A DNA stretch of 64,000 bases. Origin: DASVWZ01 sp036392935 (lineage in GTDB: Bacteria > Acidobacteriota > Terriglobia > Terriglobales > Acidobacteriaceae). The position numbers and the translations under genes are program-made. Positions 17,403-25,073 of the stretch are shown here, piece after piece. The notes beneath the pieces were generated by a model. That model searched no databases, was not told the origin of the DNA, and was given only the letters and a program-made list of their open reading frames with translations. The DNA is taken from NCBI GenBank assembly GCA_036392935.1, contig DASVWZ010000239.1, positions 1 to 64,000 of the forward strand, read 5' to 3'. Every line of letters begins with the position of its first letter. Position 1 is the first letter of the stretch.

Positions 17403-17445
17403 CCGACAGCGGAGGCTGAGTTGCAGCAGAAGAGTGCGCGGCATA

Positions 17446-17531
17446 GGTTGTTCCTGCTCTTGCAAAAAACGCAAGAAGCGGGGCAGCACGGTAATAATAA
17501 GGTCAGCAACTAAAAGGCATGGCCACCCGCC
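17446..17531. repeat. Solo right end of the RAYT-derived element
   Basis: Starting at CCTGCTCTTGCAAAAAACGC and running through AAGCGGGGCA to GGCATGGCCACCCGCC, this segment matches the right terminal portion of both full elements (17220-17303 and 18615-18700). It lacks the transposase remnants and the left end. It marks a third, mostly deleted, insertion. The rest of 17304-17644 holds no gene I can support. Confidence 0.6.
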
Positions 17532-17644
17532 GTCCAAAGAACGGACGCGAACCTGGGCCACAGGCCGCGCCCGACACGGTTATCTAATCAGCCGAAGGTT
17601 CCGTGGGTCCGCGGATCTCACATTCCGTTGGGTTACTTTTGGTG

Positions 17645-18115
17645 TCAGTCCCCGGGCTGCCTGATGAACGAACCAGGACCACAGTCTTGGCAGGTAGGCT
17701 TTACCGGCCTTGCCACAAGTTTCACGAGTGTCGGCAGCTCCATCTCGATACGCGGGTTCTCCGGTAAGACGCCTTCATCCGGGCGGAGTTCGAAGGAGTA
17801 AATCACATCAAACGAGCCCGTGGCGTCGTGTGCAAATCGCCATGTTTTGACATTCTCAATCGCTTCATTGATTAAAATCTCCAGCCGGGATGGCGAGTCG
17901 GACTTGGCGTTCACGACCACGCCATGCTCGACGGCAGCGCGGAGATGGACGCTGCCAGTTAACCGTCCGGCCAGCGCAAGCGCTGGATACCGAGGAATCT
18001 CAGCATGTGTAACTATGGCCGACGCGCGTGCTAATGAATCCTGAGCATAAGCCCTAGTTAAGCCCCAAATCGCTAGCAGGGTTACTATCGCCATGCCCGC
18101 CTTCCCATGTCGCAT
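17645..18115 (-). CDS. Secreted single-domain TonB C-terminal-like protein
   Basis: A 156-residue protein with a signal peptide (AGMAIVTLLAIWGLTRAYA). It is followed by a domain patterned like the TonB C terminus: PRYPALALAGRLTGSVHLRA, then AIENVKTWRFAH and a terminal beta strand VIYSFELRPDE. It lacks the N-terminal membrane anchor and Pro-rich linker of true TonB, so it may act as a stand-alone periplasmic domain. It sits between two RAYT-derived elements, in an area of repeated insertion, but its frame is intact. Confidence 0.65.
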   Translation of the reverse strand: MRHGKAGMAIVTLLAIWGLTRAYAQDSLARASAIVTHAEIPRYPALALAGRLTGSVHLRAAVEHGVVVNAKSDSPSRLEILINEAIENVKTWRFAHDATGSFDVIYSFELRPDEGVLPENPRIEMELPTLVKLVARPVKPTCQDCGPGSFIRQPGD

Positions 18116-18255
18116 TCTGACCCCCTTTTCGCGGCGCTGTCATTATGGATTCGGTGTGTCCACTGCAGGTAATTGTCGAAGTCCCAATTGATTCACATAG
18201 TTTCCATTCTCGTCGTCCACGAAATGGTTATAACCATTCGCGGGGTTGGCGAGAA

Positions 18256-18700
18256 GGCGGGTGGCCCAGCCTTCCATCCGGCTTTTCCTTCCCGTAACCA
18301 AACTGAGGGTGCCCCGTCCTCGCGCTTTTTGCGAGGGCGGGAACGATGCTCTCGATATCATGGGTTTTGTCGTGTCCGCGGGATTGCGTCGCATTTACGG
18401 CACGCATCACCTGCACTTTATCACTAATTGCTGTTACCGGAGTCTTCCGGGTCGGCTACGTGCCGATGCCCGAGCAATGGCGATGGAGCAGTCATCGCCA
18501 CTATTTTCTCGGCGAGGCTGGATCGGTTCCGGTCAATGTAGGCTGGCCGGAGATTTCCCTTCGCGATCGCGCGGCCTGAGTCGTAGCGCGAAAGCCGGCC
18601 TGCATGGGTTCGTCGTTCCCGCCCTTTCGCACAGAACGCGAAAGAGCAGGGCACCCTCAGTGATAGTAGTGCCGGCAGGTTGAAGGCCAGGCCACCCGCC
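18256..18700 (+). mobile_element. RAYT-derived non-autonomous element, copy 2 (about 445 bp)
   Basis: It has the same ends and internal structure as copy 1. The left end begins GGCGGGTGGCCCAGCC and the right end finishes AGGCCACCCGCC. Here one frame reads VGYVPMPEQWRWSSHRHYFL and continues EAGSVPVNVGWPEISLRDRAA. It therefore joins the catalytic-tyrosine-side MPE motif of a TnpA_REP protein straight to the C-terminal WRWSS motif. Roughly 100 residues are lost, apparently at a shared 'PE' codon pair. The upstream IYGTHHLHFITNCCYR piece is in a different frame, as in copy 1. It cannot encode an active transposase and would need a full-length RAYT elsewhere. Confidence 0.8.
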
Positions 18701-18890
18701 CAGCACGGGGTTAATCGAGCCCTAAGGGGTAATCAAAAGCCGGCATTGCCCGTGGCGCCAGCGCTCGTCTCATCCAACGGGGTTGCTGAAGTGCTTACGA
18801 ACCCTCGCCTAGGTCGCACGACAGAAGCTTCTCCTTACGGAGTATCTTCATCACGGAGGCATCTACGCTCGCTACCACACACGACACCGC

Positions 18891-19541
18891 CTAAGCGTGG
18901 CCCGATTCGCGTAACTTGGAAACCACGATGCCCCACGGCTCGAGGATATGGTCATTCAGGAGCGCACACGCTTCATCTGTTTTTCTTCGCTCGACGAGCT
19001 GGAGCAATTTGCGGTGCTCGCGCTGTGAGTCGGCGAAGGCATTAGTCATCTTGAGCTGATAATAGACGTAATAGACATACCGCTCAAGGCTGCGCTGCAA
19101 CGAAAGGATCGTCGCGAGTTGCCGCGGACGCTCTGCGGCCGCGTAGAGGAGGGTGTGGAACGCCATGTTCAGCTCGGCCCATCGCTCCGGCTGGTGATCG
19201 ATGCGATCCAGCACTTGGGCGGCCTTCTGCAGGTCACCAACAGTGAGCTTCGGTATTGCGATGCGCAGCGCACAACATTCCAAGGCCGCGCGCATCTCGG
19301 TAAGCTCTTCGAGTTCTGCTGCAGAAAGCGCCGCCACGATCGCGCCCCGGCGCGGCCGGATCTCGACGAGCCGTTCGGCCTGGAGCCTGAGAAAGGCCTC
19401 ACGAACCGGAACGTGACTCACTCCGAATGATTGGGCGATCTCATCCTGACGCAAGGGCTCACCGGGCGCGAGCCGCCCGCTCACGATGTCACTACGCAGT
19501 CGCCCCACGACCAGATCGGGAGTTGACACAGGAAGTTTCAT
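18891..19541 (-). CDS. GntR-family transcriptional regulator, FadR subfamily (FCD domain)
   Basis: A 216-residue regulator. The N-terminal winged helix shows LRSDIVSGRLAPGEPLRQDE and the recognition region FGVSHVPVREAFLRL. The C-terminal FCD ligand/metal-binding domain carries the helical pattern with RIDHQPERWAELNMAFH and REHRKLLQLVE. Such proteins are usually repressors released by a small metabolite. The ATG at 19541 lies directly beside a perfect 20-bp palindrome, leaving no room for a normal ribosome binding site. A leaderless transcript or strong self-repression is therefore likely. It is divergent from a CPBP protease gene, the probable target. Confidence 0.92.
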   Translation of the reverse strand: MKLPVSTPDLVVGRLRSDIVSGRLAPGEPLRQDEIAQSFGVSHVPVREAFLRLQAERLVEIRPRRGAIVAALSAAELEELTEMRAALECCALRIAIPKLTVGDLQKAAQVLDRIDHQPERWAELNMAFHTLLYAAAERPRQLATILSLQRSLERYVYYVYYQLKMTNAFADSQREHRKLLQLVERRKTDEACALLNDHILEPWGIVVSKLRESGHA

Positions 19542-19550
19542 ATAGATAAT
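19523..19550 (+). promoter_or_regulatory. Sigma-70-type promoter for the CPBP protease gene
   Basis: TTGACA at 19523-19528 and GATAAT at 19545-19550 are separated by 16 bases, a close match to consensus. Transcription would start near 19557 and run into the gene at 19592. The -10 box lies inside the palindrome at 19542-19561. Confidence 0.6.
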
Positions 19551-19561
19551 ATATTATCTAT
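19542..19561. promoter_or_regulatory. Perfect 20-bp palindrome, likely GntR operator
   Basis: TAGATAATATATTATCTA plus one complementary base on each side forms a perfect 20-bp palindrome. It lies between the divergent gntR and CPBP genes, abuts the regulator's start codon and covers the -10 box of the opposite promoter. Palindromes of this kind are typical FadR-subfamily binding sites, so one dimer could repress both genes. Binding by this regulator is inferred. Confidence 0.65.
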
Positions 19562-19591
19562 TAGTGCAGATTACAAGCCGAGGATACTTCT

Positions 19592-20596
19592 TTGCCTTTG
19601 CCGCGATCGACTATTCACAGAATCCTCATCGGGAAAGATGGCCTGCGCGCCGTCTGGAGCATTCTCATCTTTGTCGCGATCTTCGCCGCGATCTTAGCGC
19701 CGTCGGTTTTAGTCCTCCGCCATCTCTACCCACCCCCGCCAGGAAGTAAAGCTACCTCCGAACTGTCTTTGAAATTTGTTTACGTCAGCGAATCCTCGCT
19801 CGCCTTCGCAGCGTTACTGAGTACATGGATCATGTCGAAGATTGAGCGCCGCGGCCGCCGGTACGGATATGGAGGGACTAGACGCCTGCAAATGTTTCTC
19901 GCCGGCCTGGGCTGGGGTGTAATCCTGATCTCGCTCCTGGTCGTGCTGCTATGGAAGAGCGGCCTGCTCATCATCGAGCGCCAGCTAATTTTCGGCTGGG
20001 ATGTTCTGCGCTACGGACTGCTCTGGTTTTTCGCCCTCTGCTTGGTCGCTATTTTCGAGGAGTCCCTGGCTCGCGGCTTTCTGTTGTACACGCTGACTCG
20101 CGGGCTCACCAGGTTCTACCATTGGGCATTCCAGACTCACCGCAGCACAACGCTCGGCTTCTGGAGCTCGGCCGTGATCCTTTCTCTCCTCTTCTCCCTA
20201 GGCCACGGAGGCAACCCGGGCGAGTCTCCAGTCGGGCTGCTCTCAGTCTTCCTCATTGGAATGTTTTTCTGCTTCAGCATCTGGCGCAGCGGTTCGTTAT
20301 GGTGGGCGGTCGGAATGCATGCCGCATGGGACTGGGGCCAGTCCTTCCTTTTCGGCGTTGCTGACAGCGGAATGATGAACCAGCATCGTCTCCTCGCCAC
20401 GCATCCTCTGGGCCGGGCAATTCTTAGCGGCGGAACTACAGGCCCTGAAGGCAGCATCTTGGTCGTGGGTGTATTGGCGTTGGGCATCGTAATCGTAGTC
20501 TTCACGCTGCCTAAGGGCCGCTACCAAGCCGACGCCGAAGACTGGGATCAGAGTCAGAAACCGCCGTTCCAAGTGCCTGCTTCGGATCAATTGTGA
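19592..20596 (+). CDS. CPBP-family intramembrane metalloprotease
   Basis: A 334-residue polytopic membrane protein with about eight helices. It carries the CPBP/Rce1 (ABI) signatures: EESLARGFLLY (motif 1, E-E-x-x-x-R), a His in FSLGHGGNPGES (motif 2), and GMHAAWDW (motif with H and D). All presumed zinc-binding residues are kept, so activity is plausible. The start is TTG 19592 with AGGA about 8 bases upstream. Members process prenylated or membrane peptides or provide self-immunity. The substrate here is unknown. The divergent GntR gene and shared palindrome suggest inducible expression. Confidence 0.88.
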   Translation: MPLPRSTIHRILIGKDGLRAVWSILIFVAIFAAILAPSVLVLRHLYPPPPGSKATSELSLKFVYVSESSLAFAALLSTWIMSKIERRGRRYGYGGTRRLQMFLAGLGWGVILISLLVVLLWKSGLLIIERQLIFGWDVLRYGLLWFFALCLVAIFEESLARGFLLYTLTRGLTRFYHWAFQTHRSTTLGFWSSAVILSLLFSLGHGGNPGESPVGLLSVFLIGMFFCFSIWRSGSLWWAVGMHAAWDWGQSFLFGVADSGMMNQHRLLATHPLGRAILSGGTTGPEGSILVVGVLALGIVIVVFTLPKGRYQADAEDWDQSQKPPFQVPASDQL

Positions 20597-21360
20597 TGGG
20601 AATGTATTTCCGCAAAGGCGAAGGGTATATATATGTCAGGAAAGTTGGTGAGAATGGGACAAAATAACCGGGGACATCCATGATAAGTAGGTAAATCGGT
20701 GACAGACGGATGGTGGAGTGCACCCCAATTCTTCGCGGTGAGGCCGCAGCGGCAGAAAATCTACCACCCGCCTCTTATTGAACCGATGACTCAACCTCCC
20801 GATGAGCCGATTTCACCGCTCTGCCGAAGGCCGTCGCCGCAGCGCGAAGCAGCGCAGGCGACAATAAAAGAAGAAACACGAACCGGAGCATTCTTTCTGG
20901 CCTCAACCCAGCGAGACACCCATCAGATCGCCTCACCGCTCTTGAGCGTCGCCTTCGGTGACGCTATGAGCGGTGAGGCCATCGGCGCCCAACAGTGGAA
21001 CGGCCAAGGCATCCTCCCCCGACAACGACGATGAATGCTCCTACCACCCCTCCCCGATTCCAGCCGACTGCTGACCGCCGACTGACAACCGACGGCCCGC
21101 GATCCACGACGCCTTTGCGAACGACGAACGACGTAGGACGTACGACGCCTTTCCCGACGACCAAGACCGATTTTTGACGCAGCTAGTCCCCCTGTCCCCA
21201 CCTTGAACAATTTTTTTTCGCCAACCCGCTCCTTGTCAGTGACCGCTATCACCTGACTTTGGTCGGCAAATTTCCCTTGACGATTTTCTCCCTATGCCCG
21301 CAATGTATAAGAAAACATTGCCAATACACTGTACCTTTACCCAGGACTCTTGGAGATAGC
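20597..21360. other. Gene-free region with repeat scars and low-complexity tract
   Basis: No gene is supported. A 21-codon plus-strand frame near 20600 (reading YIYVRKVGENG) and a following ATAACCGGGGACATCC word look like the scar of an inserted element. A 50-base hairpin lies at 20930-20979. From about 21050 to 21175 the sequence is a monotonous CGAC-rich tract. A T8 run stands at about 21210. Confidence 0.45.
20930..20979. repeat. Long two-stage hairpin (REP-like palindrome)
   Basis: Outer arms GCCTCACCGCTC and GAGCGGTGAGGC pair over 12 perfect bases. Inside, AGCGTC and GACGCT form a second stem around a short loop. The word CGCGGTGAGGCCGC, related to the outer arm, recurs near 20736. This looks like a repetitive extragenic palindrome rather than a terminator, since no T-run follows. 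Confidence 0.55.
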
Positions 21361-22263
21361 ATGCAAAAATTGATTCGATTCGCTTCTATCCTGCTGATAG
21401 TTATAGCTTTAGCCTCACTTGCCATCGCCGATACCGTGGTCACCCGCGAAGGATCGAGCTATTCCGGAACCTTCCTCGATGCTCAGAAAGACGCTATCCC
21501 CTTTACTGACAACACCGGCATCCAGTACACCTTTCCCATTCGTGACGTCCAGTCGCTGGTCTTCACTGCCTCCAACGACACCATAACTCTAAGAAACGGC
21601 AAGGTTTACTCGGGAAGTTACACCGGCCCCGACCCCATTTCCTTCCAAGACGACATGGGGATCTCCTACCAGTTCCCTCGTAAAGACCTGGAATCATTGG
21701 TATTTAGCGGCTCTGGAGCGGTCAAGCCGGCCCCGCCCAAAGACGCCAAAGTCATCCCCTCCGGAACCGAAATTCACATTCGTACCAACGAAGCCATCGA
21801 CTCTGACAAGGCCTCTCCCGGGCAACTTTTCTCCGCGCAAGTCACTGAGTCCGTTGAAGATATAGAAGGTGGTGTTGCCATCCCCGCCAACTCGCCCGCC
21901 AAGCTTTTAATCCTCTCCGAATCGCGCGGCGCCGTCGGCTCCCCCGACTTAATGCTTGATTTAGAAAGCGTTACCCTCAACGGCAAGCTCCACCGCGTCT
22001 ATACATCCGAGCTAAAGGAAACAAATCAAAAGGGTTTCGGCAAAAATAAGCGCACCGCCGAACTCCTCGGCGGGGGCGCCGCCATCGGCTCCCTGGTGGG
22101 CGCAATTTTTGGTGGCGGCCGTGGCGCCGCCATCGGCGCGGGCGCCGGCGCCGGTGGAGGATTTCTCACCCAATTAATTACCCGCGGAAAACACGTTAAA
22201 GTGCCTGCAGAGACCACTTTACACTTCAGGCTCGAACGGCCTCTGGTCTTGCAGCCCCAATAA
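21361..22263 (+). CDS. Secreted protein with duplicated beta domain and glycine-zipper tail
   Basis: A protein of 300 residues. ATG 21361 starts a signal peptide (LIRFASILLIVIALASLAIA). An internal duplication follows: VVTREGSSYSGTFLDAQKDA and TITLRNGKVYSGSYTGPDPI each lead into QYTFP/SYQFP and SLVF. A central domain begins IPSGTEIHIRTNEAID. A Gly-zipper stretch (GGGAAIGSLVGAIFGGG, about residues 230-265) precedes a terminal beta segment. This layout fits an acidobacterial envelope protein of unknown role; I know no name for it. The longer frame from 21259 adds nothing protein-like. Confidence 0.75.
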   Translation: MQKLIRFASILLIVIALASLAIADTVVTREGSSYSGTFLDAQKDAIPFTDNTGIQYTFPIRDVQSLVFTASNDTITLRNGKVYSGSYTGPDPISFQDDMGISYQFPRKDLESLVFSGSGAVKPAPPKDAKVIPSGTEIHIRTNEAIDSDKASPGQLFSAQVTESVEDIEGGVAIPANSPAKLLILSESRGAVGSPDLMLDLESVTLNGKLHRVYTSELKETNQKGFGKNKRTAELLGGGAAIGSLVGAIFGGGRGAAIGAGAGAGGGFLTQLITRGKHVKVPAETTLHFRLERPLVLQPQ

Positions 22264-22311
22264 CCCAAAAAAAAGTTTTGCGGTTACAATCATTTGCGGT
22301 GACAGCCTGCT

Positions 22312-22704
22312 TTGGCCGATACCCTTCAACGACGCCGCTGGGCAGTGTTGGCATCAGGTCTGTTGTGCCTGATGCTCGGACTGGTTGTTCTCTACACCAA
22401 CCGCCGCGCTTTTTTTAGTCCTCTAGCGGTAGTGGTGGTGGCTGCGATCGGGTTGGCCGCGGTCCTCGCGCAATTGCGTTTTTACAACAACGAAAACGCA
22501 AATCCGGTGAAAGGGCCGGTGTGGCTGAACGTTCTCGGAATCCTGTTTGCGGTGGTCGCGTTGTTTGCTGACAGCCTTCACTTGGGCCCTAACCTTGCAC
22601 AAGTGATGGCACTGCTGGCCGTAAGCTGCTTCGGTATAAGCGGCGCGATGATCCTGCACGCTTTTCGCAGACGCAGTACGTCGTCGAAGCCCAGCAATCA
22701 ATAG
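22312..22704 (+). CDS. Small four-helix membrane protein of unknown function
   Basis: A 130-residue protein with four clear hydrophobic helices (for example AVLASGLLCLMLGLVVLY and PLAVVVVAAIGLAAVLA) and a basic Ser-rich tail. TTG at 22312 is the only start that keeps the first helix whole. It lies 48 bases after the upstream secreted-protein gene and may be co-transcribed with it. Its 3' end overlaps the convergent gene by 7 bases. No family is recognised. Confidence 0.6.
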   Translation: MADTLQRRRWAVLASGLLCLMLGLVVLYTNRRAFFSPLAVVVVAAIGLAAVLAQLRFYNNENANPVKGPVWLNVLGILFAVVALFADSLHLGPNLAQVMALLAVSCFGISGAMILHAFRRRSTSSKPSNQ

Positions 22705-23555
22705 GTTGCTTTGAAGCTCTTGGTGTTGCCGTTCTCGACGTACTGACCCGCGATCAACTGATTGTCGTTGATGCCACTGCCGTAGGTGTCGCCGGTTGCG
22801 TTCGGCTCATTGAATTTATGGAAGGTGTTGCCGATCATAAGCGCGCCGTGGAATTGGGAATTTGAATCGACCCACGAGAAAACGACGTCTCCGGCAGTGT
22901 CGATGCCATCAGGGATGCTCTGCACCGCGCCCGGAACCTTGAGCTTGGTGTACTTCCCGCCGCTTAACAGTGCTCCCTGGTAATTGCCGTTGGAGTCGAT
23001 CCAATCGAGCGTGATTTGCCCTGAGTTGTTGATATCGGCAGCAAAAGTCTGCATGGCACCGGGGACGTTTAGGGTCGTGTACGTCTTACCGTTCCATTTG
23101 AAGCCCCGAGTCACGCCGTTGCTGTCATATCCTCCGACAATCTCGCCATTGTCGTTGATGCCAGATGCTATCGACTGCGCTCCGGCGGGGCCAATGGGAG
23201 TAAAGGCTCCGTCGCGGTACATGAAGCCGTGAGCCATATTGTCATCGTAGTAATAGCCGACGATGGTGCCTTTCGAGTTCAGGTTGTCGCAGAACGTGCC
23301 GCCGGCGGCCTCTGGGTGATCGATGTTCTTGACCGCCTTGCCTCGAAGCAAAAGACCATGCTCTGTACCGTCGCTTGCGATGTAGTACCCAACCACGGCG
23401 CCGGCGTTGTTGACACCGAATATCTCAGTCGTTTGCGCACCCGCAACCGCAACCCCGCTGAATTTCAATAAAAATGTTTCGGTGCTTTGAGCAACCGCGC
23501 ACAGGAAAACGGCGGCGATGATCGAGAGGAACGGAACCTTATGGCGCAGTTGCAT
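22698..23555 (-). CDS. Secreted HAF-type repeat protein
   Basis: A 285-residue protein with a signal peptide (FLSIIAAVFLCAVAQS). About six repeats of 35 to 45 residues follow, each with a core such as VNNAGAVVGYY, LNSKGTIVGYY or INDNGEIVGGY and an aromatic FM/GF segment. This is the pattern of HAF extracellular repeats, which probably fold as a beta-propeller. Role is unknown; cell-surface or secreted location is likely. No C-terminal sorting signal is visible. Confidence 0.75.
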   Translation of the reverse strand: MQLRHKVPFLSIIAAVFLCAVAQSTETFLLKFSGVAVAGAQTTEIFGVNNAGAVVGYYIASDGTEHGLLLRGKAVKNIDHPEAAGGTFCDNLNSKGTIVGYYYDDNMAHGFMYRDGAFTPIGPAGAQSIASGINDNGEIVGGYDSNGVTRGFKWNGKTYTTLNVPGAMQTFAADINNSGQITLDWIDSNGNYQGALLSGGKYTKLKVPGAVQSIPDGIDTAGDVVFSWVDSNSQFHGALMIGNTFHKFNEPNATGDTYGSGINDNQLIAGQYVENGNTKSFKATY

Positions 23556-23587
23556 GGAAAGCCACCTCCATACAAGGATAACGCGAC

Positions 23588-25018
23588 TCAGTCTTTGTTC
23601 AGAGTGGCCGGCTGAATATCTTCCACATCCACCCAGTGCGTAGGATACCGGCCGGTGTAGCAGGCTGTACAGTAAGTGGTTTTATCCCCTTCGCCGCAGG
23701 CTTTCTTCAAACCCTCGATCGATAGATAGGCGAGCGAATCGGCATCGATATACTGGCGAATCTCTTCGACCGACTTATTGGCCCCGATGAGTTCCTTCTT
23801 TGATGGAGTGTCGACTCCGTAGAAACATGGAGAAATGGTCGGCGGACAGGAAATCCGCATGTGAACCTGATCCGCGCCTGCCTGACGAATCATGCGAACA
23901 ATTTTCTTGCTCGTCGTGCCGCGGACAATGGAGTCGTCGATCAAAACCACGCGTTTACCTTCGAGTAAACTACGCACCGGATTTAGCTTGAGTTTGACGC
24001 CGAAGTCGCGCACGCTCTGCCGCGGCTCAATGAACGTTCGCCCCACATAATGGTTACGGATCAGGCCGAAACGAAACGGGATGCCGCTTTCCGCCGCATA
24101 ACCCATGGCCGCGGTAACGCCGGAGTCAGGAACCGGAACCACCAAGTCGGCTTCGGCCGGAGCTTCGACCGCGAGCTGACGACCCAGAGCTTCGCGGCTG
24201 TCCTGCACGGCGCGACCGAAGACCAAGCTATCAGGGCGCGAAAAATAAACGTGCTCGAAGATACAGCTCGACTGCGCCAACGCGGGAGAATAGAAGCGCG
24301 AAGTAATTCCCTCCGGCCCAACGATGACGAGCTCGCCCGGTTTCACATCGCGCTCGAATTTTGCCCCGATCAGATCGAAAGCGCAGGTTTCGGATGCAAA
24401 AACAATCGTATCTTGCCGCTGGCCAGATGCTGCCGGGATCCGGCCCATCGCCAGTGGCCGGAAACCACGTGGGTCACGCGCTGCAAAAATACGGTCGGTC
24501 GAAATCATCACCAGTGAAAATGCGCCTTCAACCCGGCGCAACGCATCCGCGATGGCTTCGGGCAATGTGTGCTCACGAGAGAGAGCAAGCAGGTGCACGA
24601 TCACTTCCGTGTCGCTGTTGGTCTGGAAAATTGAGCCTTGCGCCTCCAGCCGTTGCCGAACTTCAGCCGCATTTACAAGATTTCCGTTGTGGGCCAGCGC
24701 GATCATGCCTTTATTCGATTGCACCATGATGGGCTGCGCGTTCAACAGCGAAGAATCGCCGGCTGTCGAGTAGCGCGTGTGACCGATGGCCAACGTTCCG
24801 TGAAGCTGCGACAGCACTTCACCGCCAAAAATATCGGCGACCAGACCCATGGCTTTATGGGAGCGCAGGGTCATACCGTTGGAAGAGACAATTCCGGCTG
24901 ACTCCTGCCCGCGGTGCTGCAAGGCATGCAGTCCGAGGTACGCCATCTTCTCGGCTTCGGGATGGGCATAGATTGCAACTACGCCGCATTCGTCGCGAAA
25001 TTTGTCAGAAATAGTCAT
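23588..25018 (-). CDS. purF: Amidophosphoribosyltransferase (glutamine-PRPP amidotransferase)
   Basis: A 476-residue enzyme for the first step of purine synthesis, making phosphoribosylamine from PRPP and glutamine. A 10-residue propeptide precedes Cys11 (DECGVVAIY), the expected N-terminal nucleophile after cleavage. The glutaminase part has LQHRGQESAGI. The phosphoribosyltransferase motif VVLIDDSIVRGTTS is intact. Cysteines in SSCIFEH, ISCPPTISPCF and YCTACYTG match the iron-sulfur ligands of Bacillus-type PurF. It lies 55 bases after purL on the same strand, so purL-purF form an operon. Confidence 0.98.
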   Translation of the reverse strand: MTISDKFRDECGVVAIYAHPEAEKMAYLGLHALQHRGQESAGIVSSNGMTLRSHKAMGLVADIFGGEVLSQLHGTLAIGHTRYSTAGDSSLLNAQPIMVQSNKGMIALAHNGNLVNAAEVRQRLEAQGSIFQTNSDTEVIVHLLALSREHTLPEAIADALRRVEGAFSLVMISTDRIFAARDPRGFRPLAMGRIPAASGQRQDTIVFASETCAFDLIGAKFERDVKPGELVIVGPEGITSRFYSPALAQSSCIFEHVYFSRPDSLVFGRAVQDSREALGRQLAVEAPAEADLVVPVPDSGVTAAMGYAAESGIPFRFGLIRNHYVGRTFIEPRQSVRDFGVKLKLNPVRSLLEGKRVVLIDDSIVRGTTSKKIVRMIRQAGADQVHMRISCPPTISPCFYGVDTPSKKELIGANKSVEEIRQYIDADSLAYLSIEGLKKACGEGDKTTYCTACYTGRYPTHWVDVEDIQPATLNKD

Positions 25019-25073
25019 CAGTTATGAGTTGTCAGTCGTCAGTAGAATCCCGAATCACGAAACCCTTGAACGG

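Noticed and set aside
18143..18394. Minus-strand frame ending in a protein-like piece (GYNHFVDDENGNYVNQLGLR)
   Set aside because: Its upstream half is repeat-element DNA and the protein-like part is only about 35 residues. It may be a gene remnant cut by copy 2, but there is too little to assign.
20699..21177. Plus-strand frames in the gap between the CPBP protease and the next gene
   Set aside because: Low-complexity or hairpin-derived translations without start signals.
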